The position numbers were made by a program, and so were the translations under genes. From Gammaproteobacteria bacterium (GTDB lineage: Bacteria; Pseudomonadota; Gammaproteobacteria; Steroidobacterales; JABDKV01): a DNA stretch of 64,000 nucleotides. The DNA lies in the NCBI GenBank assembly GCA_029862165.1, contig JAOTXU010000015.1, positions 18,427 to 82,426 of the forward strand. Direction: 5' to 3'. Positions 41,798 through 50,175 of the stretch are shown in pieces. The notes beneath the pieces are model-generated. The model saw nothing but the letters and a program-made list of their open reading frames with translations. It was not told where the DNA came from and did no database searches. The first letter of the stretch is position 1, and every line of letters starts with the position of its first letter.

Positions 41798-42601
41798 TCA
41801 CCCGCATTCGCTATCGCCACAACTCAGACAAGTTCTGCACCCGTCGAGCATTACCACGGCAGCGGTACTGCACTGTACACATAGCTGTGCACCCTCGGGA
41901 TAAACCGTTTCGGCAAACGCGTCTTTTTGCCGGTTATAGTCTTCATATTCGGCGCGCTTCTGGTCAATCAGACGCTGACGATGCTCATCAATTTCAGGGG
42001 GCTGCAATAGCCCGATCTTGCGCAAGTGGGTTTCTACCACATGACCGAGTTCGGCAATAATCGAAGGCATGTAGGTACCACCGGCTTTCCAATAGCCACC
42101 GCGTGGATCGAATACAGCTTTGAGCTCATCGACCAGAAATGTCACGTCGCCACCTTTGCGGAACACCGCTGAGATAATCCGTGTCAGGGCGACGATCCAC
42201 TGGTAGTGATCCAGATTTTTGGAGTTGACAAATATCTCGAACGGCCGCCGTTGTTCGTGTTCTGTGCCGTAGTTGAGAATGATGTCGTTAATCGTGACGT
42301 ACATTGCGTGATCTGAAACAGGCGTCTTAACCTTATACGTCGAGCCTTCCAGCATCTCCGGTCGATTGACCTTCTCATGCATGTGAATAACATCGGCCGT
42401 GCTCTTGGTGTCCTCGCCCGGGTCCGGTGCAGTGGCTCCATTGGTCTCCGCTGCTCCATTGGATTTCGCTGCCCCATTGGTTTTTGCTACGACAGGTTGC
42501 TCGACTGCCGGCGGCGCTTCCTGCTCGGTGGCTGGTTCGTCTCTGACGACACTGTAGTCGACTATGCTTCTCTCTATCTTGATTGGTTTCATATCATTCA
42601 A
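41798..42601 (-). CDS. nrdJb: Class II ribonucleotide reductase, small polypeptide NrdJb
   Basis: C-terminal part of the adenosylcobalamin-dependent ribonucleotide reductase encoded as a separate gene, as in Pseudomonas aeruginosa. Residues about 1-75 are a variable linker with repeats KTNGA/KSNGA/ETNGA, then the conserved domain HEKVNRPEMLEGSTYKVKTP and TFLVDELKAVFDPRGGYW, ending in cysteine pairs LCVQC and CRTCLSCGDSECG, likely zinc-binding or reducing. It starts 38 bases after nrdJa. Both are needed for activity in the known split systems. Confidence 0.92.
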   Translation of the reverse strand: MNDMKPIKIERSIVDYSVVRDEPATEQEAPPAVEQPVVAKTNGAAKSNGAAETNGATAPDPGEDTKSTADVIHMHEKVNRPEMLEGSTYKVKTPVSDHAMYVTINDIILNYGTEHEQRRPFEIFVNSKNLDHYQWIVALTRIISAVFRKGGDVTFLVDELKAVFDPRGGYWKAGGTYMPSIIAELGHVVETHLRKIGLLQPPEIDEHRQRLIDQKRAEYEDYNRQKDAFAETVYPEGAQLCVQCSTAAVVMLDGCRTCLSCGDSECG

Positions 42602-42639
42602 ATCTTGTCTGATGTTAATGGGGTTGGCGGTTACAAGCC

Positions 42640-44781
42640 CTAGAGCTTGCCGTAATAGCCTTCTTTCAACGCATCGAAGAGGTTTGCGGCAGTATGTACG
42701 TCACCGTCGTATTCCACCTCCTCATTGCCTTTGACCTCAAGAACGTCACCGTTCTCGAGCGTGAATTTGTAGGTCGTGTTCTTCAGATCGTTCTCTTTGA
42801 CCAATACACCCTGAAACGCCTCGGGGTTGAATCGGAAAGTTGTGCAGCCCTTCAGCCCCTTTTTGTAGGCATACATATAGATGTCTTTGAAGTCCTCATA
42901 CGGATAGTCCGTCGGGACATTGGCAGTTTTGGATATGGAAGAATCAACCCAACGCTGCGCTGCGGCCTGAATATCGACGTGTGCCCGTGGATGAATGTCC
43001 GCTGTAGTAACAAAATTTTTCGGCAAAGCCTCCGCGCTGGTCGCGTCCGGCCCCGCTTTGGCTTCGATCAATTCCCGATACGCTAGCAACTCGAAGGAAT
43101 AGACATCGACCTTTTCCTTGGTTTTGCGGCCTTCGCGAATCACATTGCGAAAATAGTGATGGGCAAAGCTGGGCTCGATACCATTACTGGCATTGTTTGC
43201 CAACGACAGCGAGATGGTCCCGGTGGGTGCGATAGAACTGTGATGGGTAAAACGCGCGCCCACCTCGGCCAATTCGTCGACCAGCTCCGGTGCCACTTCT
43301 GCGATACGCTCCATGTACCGGCTGTAACGGGCGTGCAAAACCCGGCCCGGTACTTTGGCGCCTACACGCCAGCCATCCCGCGCCATTTTCGGCCGCTGAC
43401 GCAACATCTCCTCGGTAACCGTAAATTCCTCCAGCATGATAGGCGCCGGTCCTTTTTCCTTGGCCAGTTCGAGCGCGGCCTGCCAGCCGGTCAAAGCGAG
43501 TTCACGGGCGATACGCTCGGTAAGCTCTATGGAGGCCTCCTCACCGTAGGTCATATTCAGCATCGCGATAGCTGAACCCAGGCCCAGAAAACCCATGCCA
43601 TGACGGCGCTTTCCTTTGATCTCTTCGCGCTGACGCGATAACGGCAGCCCGTTTATCTCGACGACATTGTCGAGCATGCGGGTAAAAATGCGCACGACCT
43701 TATTGAATTCTAGCCAGTCGAAACTAGCGTTTTCGGTGAACGGTTCGCGAACGAAACGCGTAAGATTTACCGAACCCAACAGACAACTCCCATAGGGCGG
43801 CAATGGCTGTTCTCCGCATGGATTTGTCGCACGGATGTTCTCGGCAAACCAGTTGTTGTTCATCTCATTAACCCTATCAATGAGGACAAACCCCGGTTCC
43901 GCAAAGTCATAGGTGGAGCTCATGATGAGATCCCACATACGACGCGCCGGCATCTTTTCGCAAACCTTGCAGGCTGCCAGGCCTTCGCTGTTGGTCAAAT
44001 ACTTTTCGTTGTCTGGCCAATGTCGCCAGATAACCTGGTCGGGATCCTCCAGATCCAGATTTTCTTCGGCCTGCTGGCACTCTGAAATCGGAAATGCCAG
44101 AGACCATTCCTGGTCATCCGCTACGGCCTGCATGAATTCGTCGGTGATCAGCAACGACAAATTGAACTGCCGGAGACGCCCGTCTTCACGCTTGGCGCGG
44201 ATAAAGTCGACCACATCAGGATGCCCGATATCGAATGTCGCCATCTGCGCGCCACGGCGGCCACCCGCTGACGAAACGGTAAAACACATGCGATCATAAA
44301 TATCCATGAACGACAACGGCCCCGATGTGTACGCACCGGCGCCAGACACATAAGCGCCACGCGGGCGTAACGTTGAGTACTCGTAACCAACACCGCAACC
44401 AGCCTTCAGCGTTAGTCCCGCCTCATGCACTTTCCCCAGAATGTCATTCATTGAATCCTTGATGGTGCCGGAGACCGTACAATTGATAGTCGAAGTCGCT
44501 GGTTTGTGCTCCTGTGCCCCGGCATTAGACATGATGCGTCCGGCGGGAATTGCACCGTGACGAAGCGCCCACAGAAAACGTTCGTTCCAACGTTCGCGCC
44601 GATCCTCTGGTTCGACATCGGCAAGCGATCTGGCAACACGTTTGTAGGTATCGTCGAGTGTCTTATCAATTGCGCTGCCGTCGCGGCTGCACAATCGATA
44701 TTTCTTCTCCCATATGTCGATCGAGGCCGGTTGAAACGGTATTTCTGTAACGGTCGGTGCAAGTTTCAGCGCAGTCTTCAT
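42640..44781 (-). CDS. nrdJa: Class II (adenosylcobalamin-dependent) ribonucleotide reductase, large polypeptide NrdJa
   Basis: A 713-residue catalytic subunit that reduces ribonucleoside diphosphates to deoxyribonucleotides, using adenosylcobalamin to make the thiyl radical. Catalytic landmarks are NCTVSGT (substrate-redox Cys), NPCGEQPLPPYGSC (the radical Cys and acid/base residues) and the finger-loop region SIAPTGTISLSLANNASNGIEPSF. The C-terminal redox tail is in the neighbouring nrdJb. Oxygen-independent, so it works at any oxygen level if B12 is available. Preceded by a long structured leader. Confidence 0.95.
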   Translation of the reverse strand: MKTALKLAPTVTEIPFQPASIDIWEKKYRLCSRDGSAIDKTLDDTYKRVARSLADVEPEDRRERWNERFLWALRHGAIPAGRIMSNAGAQEHKPATSTINCTVSGTIKDSMNDILGKVHEAGLTLKAGCGVGYEYSTLRPRGAYVSGAGAYTSGPLSFMDIYDRMCFTVSSAGGRRGAQMATFDIGHPDVVDFIRAKREDGRLRQFNLSLLITDEFMQAVADDQEWSLAFPISECQQAEENLDLEDPDQVIWRHWPDNEKYLTNSEGLAACKVCEKMPARRMWDLIMSSTYDFAEPGFVLIDRVNEMNNNWFAENIRATNPCGEQPLPPYGSCLLGSVNLTRFVREPFTENASFDWLEFNKVVRIFTRMLDNVVEINGLPLSRQREEIKGKRRHGMGFLGLGSAIAMLNMTYGEEASIELTERIARELALTGWQAALELAKEKGPAPIMLEEFTVTEEMLRQRPKMARDGWRVGAKVPGRVLHARYSRYMERIAEVAPELVDELAEVGARFTHHSSIAPTGTISLSLANNASNGIEPSFAHHYFRNVIREGRKTKEKVDVYSFELLAYRELIEAKAGPDATSAEALPKNFVTTADIHPRAHVDIQAAAQRWVDSSISKTANVPTDYPYEDFKDIYMYAYKKGLKGCTTFRFNPEAFQGVLVKENDLKNTTYKFTLENGDVLEVKGNEEVEYDGDVHTAANLFDALKEGYYGKL

Positions 44782-44905
44782 CTAGGCGGGTCCCCAAGGA
44801 TTCTCGTTCGTTTAATGTCTGCCGGCCCTGCATCGCCGGCCCTCCCCACTGCTGCAGGGTGTTGTTGGTAGCCCGCCTGGCGGCGATACAACATCTTGTG
44901 CAGCG
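44782..44905 (-). promoter_or_regulatory. Structured 5' leader of nrdJa (candidate RNA element)
   Basis: On the minus strand just upstream of nrdJa, nested stems are visible: an outer pair GCTGCA / TGCAGC (plus-strand 44899-44904 and 44851-44856), a middle pair TGTTGT / ACAACA (44888-44893 and 44860-44865), and an inner pair around CCG / CGG (44873-44883). A second GCCGGC...GCCGGC hairpin follows nearer the start codon. This is a long helical leader in front of a cobalamin-dependent enzyme. No canonical B12-box of the cobalamin riboswitch is visible. It may belong to a described nrdJ-associated RNA class; this needs a covariance search. Confidence 0.5.
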
Positions 44906-44992
44906 GGGTTTAAGACTAGGGCCGGTCAGGGTAACTGTCAAGACCAGAAACGCTTGAGGGCCCAACAAATTTCTTATTGAAAATCAGTGTAT

Positions 44993-45012
44993 TGTGAATA
45001 ACTTGTGGAAAA
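44993..45012. promoter_or_regulatory. Two DnaA-box-like sites
   Basis: TGTGAATAA (44993-45001) and TGTGGAAAA (45004-45012) each differ by one base from the DnaA box TGTGGATAA and are arranged in the same direction 11 bases apart. DnaA control of ribonucleotide-reductase genes is known in Escherichia coli. Function here is inference. Confidence 0.35.
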
Positions 45013-45062
45013 GTTGTTGAATTAGTTGGGACTATTTTTTTCGCCCTTCCACACCAGACAAA

Positions 45063-45078
45063 CCACAACATATTGTGT
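45063..45078. promoter_or_regulatory. NrdR-box-like palindrome
   Basis: CCACAACATATTGTGT, on the other strand ACACAATATGTTGTGG, resembles the NrdR box consensus (ACAC-A/T-ATAT-C/T-TTGTGT type). NrdR represses ribonucleotide-reductase genes, usually at paired boxes; I see no convincing second one at the normal spacing. Position fits nrdJa regulation, about 285 bases upstream of its start. Confidence 0.45.
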
Positions 45079-45118
45079 TTCGCCACACCGCGCTTTTGAC
45101 GCCTTATGTCAAGCCGGT

Positions 45119-45146
45119 CTTGAAAAAGTCGGAGCGGTCCCCACAT
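45119..45146 (+). promoter_or_regulatory. Sigma-32 (RpoH) type heat-shock promoter of hsp20
   Basis: CTTGAAA (45119-45125), 13-base spacer, CCCCACAT (45139-45146). This closely matches the RpoH consensus CTTGAAA-N(11-16)-CCCCATNT. The gene start is 42 bases downstream, with a GGAGGA ribosome binding site at 45174-45179. Confidence 0.85.
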
Positions 45147-45187
45147 CCACAGGTAGCACTATTTCATCCCCTTGGAGGACCCTGCTA

Positions 45188-45595
45188 ATGAATCTGATGC
45201 GTTATGAACCGCTCCACCGTGAGATCGACCGTATTTTTCGCGGTTTCGGCGAAAACTGCTCAACCAACTGGGTACCGGCCGTCGATATCCGTGAGGATGA
45301 GGACCGTTTTGTATTACACCTGGATGTCCCGGGTGTAGACCCGGCCCAGATCGATATAGCGGTCGAAGACGCCGTATTGTCGCTCAGCGGAACCCGCGAG
45401 TCCGACCAGGCACAAGAGCACGACGGCTACCGCCGGGTAGAGCGGGTCAGCGGTAAGTTCCTGCGCCGCTTCACACTTCCCGATGGCGTAGACCCGGAAG
45501 CGGTCACGGCGCGCAGTAATAACGGCGTGCTCGAGGTCAGCATTCCAAAGGCTCCGCAGGCTAAGCCGAAGCGAATCGAAGTCACCGTTAACTGA
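45188..45595 (+). CDS. Small heat-shock protein (Hsp20 family)
   Basis: ATP-independent chaperone holding unfolded proteins, 135 residues from the ATG at 45188. The alpha-crystallin domain begins with WVPAVDIREDEDRFVLHLDVPGVDPAQIDI, continues with YRRVERVSGKFLRRFTLP, and ends with the conserved NNGVLEVSIPKA. The open frame upstream to 45026 is promoter DNA. It has a sigma-32-type promoter and a downstream hairpin-type terminator, so it is an independently heat-induced gene. Confidence 0.95.
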   Translation: MNLMRYEPLHREIDRIFRGFGENCSTNWVPAVDIREDEDRFVLHLDVPGVDPAQIDIAVEDAVLSLSGTRESDQAQEHDGYRRVERVSGKFLRRFTLPDGVDPEAVTARSNNGVLEVSIPKAPQAKPKRIEVTVN

Positions 45596-45609
45596 ACGGG
45601 CCACAGGCC

Positions 45610-45656
45610 AACAGGGGCGATTGGTGGGAACCATCGCCCCTGTTTCGCTGTCTTTT
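45610..45656 (+). terminator. Probable terminator after hsp20
   Basis: A 12-bp stem AACAGGGGCGAT (45610-45621) / ATCGCCCCTGTT (45633-45644) followed by a T-rich tract with a six-T run. Good stem; the T-run is displaced by about 8 bases, so efficiency is uncertain. Confidence 0.7.
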
Positions 45657-45734
45657 TTCATATCAAGTCCAGAGTTGCCGCGGCCTGCCCGCTTTGAATA
45701 CCATTACCTGTCTATTTTTCGGGAGAACTAGCCC

Positions 45735-47084
45735 ATGAGCCTAAGGGTCACCCTTGCAGCCGCACTACTAATACTGAGTGTGCCGGCGCTGAAAGCTGCG
45801 CTGCCGTTGGAAGTGGACGGTCGAGGCGTGCCAACGCTGGCGCCGATGATCAAGGAAGTGTCGCCTTCGGTGGTGAACATCGCGATCCGCGGTAGCGTTG
45901 AAGTTGCGAATAATCCCTTTTTTGACGATCCATTCTTCCGCCGCTTTTTTAATGTCCCCGAGCAACCACAACGGCGCCAATTCCAAAGTGCCGGCTCGGG
46001 CGTAATCGTTGACGCAGAAAAAGGCTACGTCCTGACCAATGCACATGTGGTCAGCAATGCGGAAGAAATCGAAGTGACACTATTGGATGACCGAACGCTC
46101 GACGCAAAGGTTATCGGTTCGGATGCCGGCTCCGACATCGCAGTACTCCAGGTTGAACCCGATGAGCTGGATCAAATACCGCTCGGCAACTCAGACGAAC
46201 TTGAAGTCGGCGACTTTGTCGTCGCCATTGGCAATCCCTTCGGTTTTTCCAACACGGTGACATCCGGCATCGTCAGCGCACTGGGCCGCTCCGGACTGAA
46301 CCGCGACGCATACGAAGATTTCATACAAACCGATGCGCCGATTAACCCGGGCAATTCCGGCGGTGCTCTGATCACTTTGCGTGGCGAGCTGATCGGTATC
46401 AATTCGGCAATCATCTCCAATAGCGGTGGCAATCTTGGGATTGGATTTGCGATTCCGATCAACATGGCACAGACAATCATGGAGCAGATCATTGAGTTCG
46501 GCGAAGTACGCCGTGGTTTGCTCGGTGTGAATATTTACACCCTGACGCCAGCGCTGGCAGAAGCTTATGGACTGGAGACTGAAAGTGGAGCGCTGGTCGC
46601 ACAGGTAATGCCGGGATCGGCAGCCGCCAGAGCCGGGGTCGAAGCCGGCGACGTTATTGTGGAACTCGATGGCGCCGCGGTTGATGACGCCGGCGAGCTA
46701 CGTAATACCGTCGGTCTGAAACGCATAGGTGACGAAGTCAAACTGGTTGCCATTCGAGATGGCAAACGCAAGCGCTTCACCGCTGTACTGGGCGGCCAGG
46801 CAGAGCAACCGAAAGCGGCACAGCTACCGGCCGGTCTGCAAGGTGCTGAGTTGGCCGAACTGCCCGACAGCCGGAAGTATCGTGGCATCGACGGTGTATT
46901 GGTGACAAACGTCGAAGCAGGTAGTGCCGCCGCAAGACGCGGCATGCAAAGTGGCGACATTATCACCAAGGTAAACCGCACCCGTGTCGACAGCGTTGCG
47001 GGTTTCAACGAAGCGGTTTCCGACGCCGACTCACTTGTGCTCACTGTCCGTCGTGGCAGCGCTCAACTATTGCTGATTCTTTAG
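45735..47084 (+). CDS. Periplasmic Deg-type serine protease (DegQ/DegP family)
   Basis: HtrA-family protease/chaperone of 449 residues. A signal peptide (AAALLILSVPALKAALPL) is followed by a trypsin-like domain with His in TNAHVVSNAEE, Asp in GSDIAVLQV and Ser in NPGNSGGALI, then two PDZ domains (residues about 265-355 and 370-449). It degrades or refolds damaged envelope proteins. Its length fits DegQ/DegP rather than single-PDZ DegS. GGGAGAA upstream of the ATG is the ribosome binding site. The gene follows hsp20 after a terminator-like hairpin. Confidence 0.93.
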   Translation: MSLRVTLAAALLILSVPALKAALPLEVDGRGVPTLAPMIKEVSPSVVNIAIRGSVEVANNPFFDDPFFRRFFNVPEQPQRRQFQSAGSGVIVDAEKGYVLTNAHVVSNAEEIEVTLLDDRTLDAKVIGSDAGSDIAVLQVEPDELDQIPLGNSDELEVGDFVVAIGNPFGFSNTVTSGIVSALGRSGLNRDAYEDFIQTDAPINPGNSGGALITLRGELIGINSAIISNSGGNLGIGFAIPINMAQTIMEQIIEFGEVRRGLLGVNIYTLTPALAEAYGLETESGALVAQVMPGSAAARAGVEAGDVIVELDGAAVDDAGELRNTVGLKRIGDEVKLVAIRDGKRKRFTAVLGGQAEQPKAAQLPAGLQGAELAELPDSRKYRGIDGVLVTNVEAGSAAARRGMQSGDIITKVNRTRVDSVAGFNEAVSDADSLVLTVRRGSAQLLLIL

Positions 47085-47263
47085 GAATCAACGTCACGGC
47101 TGTGGATAAAAAAAGGTCGCCCGGCCGAGGGGGACCGGACGACTAGGGAGAGTCCCTGGAGTTTAACATAATGCGGGTCTGTTGCTAAACTGTTGGAATA
47201 TCGCATAAAAATGTGAACTGAGGCCCTTGTGTGGGCCGTTTCATTCGCTAAGCTAGAGGGATT

Positions 47264-49201
47264 ATGTACCGCGCCCTGATCGCCGCCCTGCTGCTGCTGC
47301 TGCCGCAGCTGGCCACTGCAAACTGGCCCCAACGCCTCGAAGACCAGCGAGACGCCTTTCGTGACGCCTGGCAGCGGGCCCTCGATGGCGATGCCTCCGC
47401 AATTCGGCAAAACCAGCTGCTGCTTGCCGATTATCCGTTGTACCCGGATCTCCAAGCCGCCTGGCTGCGCTCACAAGTAGGCAAGATCGCCGATTCCGAG
47501 ATCGACGAGTTTGTCTCCAATCACAGCGGTTCGTCGGCTGTTCGGGATTTACGTTATCGCTGGGCCAAGTCTCTGGCGGCGCGTGGCCAATGGAGCAAGT
47601 ACCTCGCGGTTTACGACACCGAGTACGCGCAAAGCGACGATGAAATCCTCGCGTGCCTGGCACTGACAGCACGGCTTCGTACAGGCCCCGACAGTCGGTT
47701 TGCGCCAGATGCGCTGGCCTACTGGATGAGTGGGAAAAGCCGGGCAACAGAATGCGATCCGGTATTCGATGCGCTTGAGCAACAAGGACTGATTGACGAC
47801 GAGCATCGACGCGAACGCATCATGCTTGCTCTGAAAAAACGAAAATTCGAGTTGGCTGCCTGGCTGGCCAAGCCCATGCAAGACGAGGACCAGGAACTGG
47901 TGCAAAAATGGCGACGCATGCGTCACCGACCTGCAACCGCTTTGTCGAAAACAGACAGTCTTGCCGACACGGACAACAATAAAGAGCTCTTGATATACGG
48001 CGTGAAGCGCCTGGCGCGTTCCGACTTTGATGCTGCCAGTGCGGCCTGGTCCAGAATCGAAACCGCGTTCAATTTTGATGCTTCCGAACGCCGTTCGGTT
48101 ATTCGCAGTCTCGCGCTCACCTCGGCACGTAATCACTTGCCACAGGCGCAGGAGCGAATTTTTGGGCTTGAACGCCACATGATCGACGACACGTTGCTGG
48201 AGTGGGGCGTACGCATTGCTTTGCGCAACGGTGACTGGCTCGGTCTACTGCAGGCGATCGCGGCCATGAGCAACGACAACAAAGGCGAATCCAAGTGGCA
48301 ATACTGGCAGGCGCGGGCGTTGGAGGCGAGTGGACGCAGCGATGAGGCCGCCAGCGTTTACGCGTCGCTATCCCAATCACGTGGCTACTACCAGTTCCTG
48401 GCCGCCGACCGACTGGCCACACCGTACGAATACAATCATGTGCCCGCTTTGCCTGACGAAGCCTTGTTGCTACGACTCGAGACAATTGATGGTCTCGTGC
48501 GCGCGAGAGAAATGTTTTTCGTCGAATTGCATGGCAAGGGACGATCCGAGTGGGACCAATCAGTTAAGGCGCTAAACCGCCAGGAGAAAGCGCAGTCGGC
48601 AATACTGGCGAGCCGATGGGGTTGGCACTCGCGTGCTATTTCAACTGCTGCCAGGGCGGGCATACGCGATGACCTATCGCTAAGCTACCCGATGGCGTTT
48701 CGGGAGTTGTTCGAGACACACACAACAGAACTTGGCCTGCCCACTACCTGGGCATTTGGCATTGCCCGCAGCGAAAGCCTGTTCATGCCAGATGTAACTT
48801 CTACGGCCGGTGCCCTCGGCGTGATGCAGGTAACACCCGACACGGGCCGGATGACGGCACGCCAGGCCAAGATGCGCTACCGCGGCCGCTACACACTGCT
48901 AAATCCAAAAGACAATATCGCGTTGGGTACATTTTATCTCGATCGCATGTATGCGCGATTCGACGACCACCAGGTTCTGGCCACCGCAGCTTACAATGCT
49001 GGCCCACATCGCGTCGCCCGCTGGCTGCCTAAGGACGAGGCAATGGCGGCTGATATTTGGGTTGAGTTGGTGCCATACACCGAAACACGTGGTTATCTGC
49101 GTCGTGTGCTCGCGGCAGACGTCATTTTCCACTGGCGGCTGACTGGCGAGACGCAACGTCTGGCCGCAATCATGCCGCCTGTACCGACCAGCGCGAACTA
49201 G
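47264..49201 (+). CDS. slt: Soluble lytic murein transglycosylase
   Basis: Periplasmic enzyme cleaving peptidoglycan glycan strands with 1,6-anhydro product. The 645-residue length and the long superhelical N-terminal domain fit Slt70. The C-terminal SLT domain has the catalytic Glu in ARSESLF, then GALGVMQVTPDTG, DNIALGTFYLDRM and AAYNAGPHRVARW. The signal peptide is [19 protein letters not shown]. In the 180-base gap before it lies a hairpin GTCGCCCGG...CCGGACGAC (47116-47143) and a perfect DnaA-box-like TGTGGATAA at 47101-47109. Confidence 0.94.
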   Translation: MYRALIAALLLLLPQLATANWPQRLEDQRDAFRDAWQRALDGDASAIRQNQLLLADYPLYPDLQAAWLRSQVGKIADSEIDEFVSNHSGSSAVRDLRYRWAKSLAARGQWSKYLAVYDTEYAQSDDEILACLALTARLRTGPDSRFAPDALAYWMSGKSRATECDPVFDALEQQGLIDDEHRRERIMLALKKRKFELAAWLAKPMQDEDQELVQKWRRMRHRPATALSKTDSLADTDNNKELLIYGVKRLARSDFDAASAAWSRIETAFNFDASERRSVIRSLALTSARNHLPQAQERIFGLERHMIDDTLLEWGVRIALRNGDWLGLLQAIAAMSNDNKGESKWQYWQARALEASGRSDEAASVYASLSQSRGYYQFLAADRLATPYEYNHVPALPDEALLLRLETIDGLVRAREMFFVELHGKGRSEWDQSVKALNRQEKAQSAILASRWGWHSRAISTAARAGIRDDLSLSYPMAFRELFETHTTELGLPTTWAFGIARSESLFMPDVTSTAGALGVMQVTPDTGRMTARQAKMRYRGRYTLLNPKDNIALGTFYLDRMYARFDDHQVLATAAYNAGPHRVARWLPKDEAMAADIWVELVPYTETRGYLRRVLAADVIFHWRLTGETQRLAAIMPPVPTSAN

Positions 49202-49221
49202 GCGATTCGGGCCTGATCAAC

Positions 49222-50175
49222 ATGAATATACGTAACATCTGCCTTTTTGGCGGAACCGGTTTTGTCGGTGGTCATCTGACTACACGACTGGCAAATGAAG
49301 GCTGGCGTGTTCGCCTGGTGACCCGCAATGCGGAACGTCATCGCGCACTAAAAGTTCTACCGACAGTAAGCATAGTGCAGGGCGACGTCTACAACTCAGA
49401 GTTCATACGCGACCAGGTCAGCGGCTGCGACGTGGTAGTGAATCTGGTGGGAATCCTGAATGAGCGCGGACGCGACGGTAAGGGATTTGAACGCGCACAC
49501 GTGGAGCTAACGGGCAAGATAGTCGCGGCCTGTCAGCAAACCGGTGTGCGCAGACTGCTGTATATGAGCTCACTAAAAGCCGATGCAAAAGAAGGACCCA
49601 GTCATTATCTGAGAACCAAAGGCGAAGCCGAGTCGATCGTGCGTCGAGCACAGGATATCGACGGGACTATCTTCCAGCCCTCGGTGATTTTTGGTCCGGA
49701 CGATTCTTTCGTGAATCGTTTTGCGGCACTCCTGCGAATGCCGTTGTATCTGTTCCCACTACCGCGTGCCAATGCCCGAGTACAGCCTGTTTATGTTGGC
49801 GATGTGGTTGTGGCCTACGCCCGCTCGGTAGACGACCCGGGAACCTATGGCAAGACTTTTCAGCTCGGCGGCCCGGAAGTGTATTCCTTGAGAGAGGTTA
49901 TTGCGTTGATATCCGATTCGCTCGGATTGCGACGACGCGTAGTAGGCATTCCCGATGGCTTGGCCAGAATACAGGCCTTCATTATGGATTTTATCCCAGG
50001 CAAGCCTTTCTCCACGGACAACTTCCGCTCGCTGACAATCAACAGCATTTGCGACACCAACGGGTTTGAAAAGCTGGGCATAAAACCGGTCTCCAGCGCG
50101 CTACTTATTCCGCGGTTACTCGGCCGCACTTCGAGCCGTAGCCGTCTCGATGAATACCGTCGCACAACAGTCTAA
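49222..50175 (+). CDS. NDUFA9-like NAD(P)-binding protein
   Basis: An atypical short-chain-dehydrogenase/NDUFA9-family protein of 317 residues. The nucleotide motif FGGTGFVGGHLTTRL is at the N-terminus, VVNLVGILNERG follows, then YMSSLKADAKEGPSHYLRTKGEAES and FQPSVIFGPDDSFVNRF. In the family the Tyr-x-x-x-Lys pair is retained in YLRTK. In mitochondria NDUFA9 stabilises complex I; bacterial homologues act in quinone or membrane-linked metabolism, not fully defined. It starts 20 bases after slt, so they may be cotranscribed. Confidence 0.88.
   Translation: MNIRNICLFGGTGFVGGHLTTRLANEGWRVRLVTRNAERHRALKVLPTVSIVQGDVYNSEFIRDQVSGCDVVVNLVGILNERGRDGKGFERAHVELTGKIVAACQQTGVRRLLYMSSLKADAKEGPSHYLRTKGEAESIVRRAQDIDGTIFQPSVIFGPDDSFVNRFAALLRMPLYLFPLPRANARVQPVYVGDVVVAYARSVDDPGTYGKTFQLGGPEVYSLREVIALISDSLGLRRRVVGIPDGLARIQAFIMDFIPGKPFSTDNFRSLTINSICDTNGFEKLGIKPVSSALLIPRLLGRTSSRSRLDEYRRTTV

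Noticed and set aside
44782..45000. Cobalamin riboswitch upstream of nrdJa
   Set aside because: I could not find the B12 box or the conserved GCCACTG element on the minus strand; only strong hairpins are visible, so it is listed as an unassigned leader.
45026..45187. N-terminal extension of Hsp20 starting at 45026
   Set aside because: It contains the heat-shock promoter and the NrdR-like palindrome; the ATG at 45188 has a strong ribosome binding site and gives normal family length.
47101..47109. Perfect DnaA box (TGTGGATAA) upstream of slt as part of a replication origin
   Set aside because: A single box without clusters, AT-rich unwinding region or dnaA/gidA context is expected by chance.
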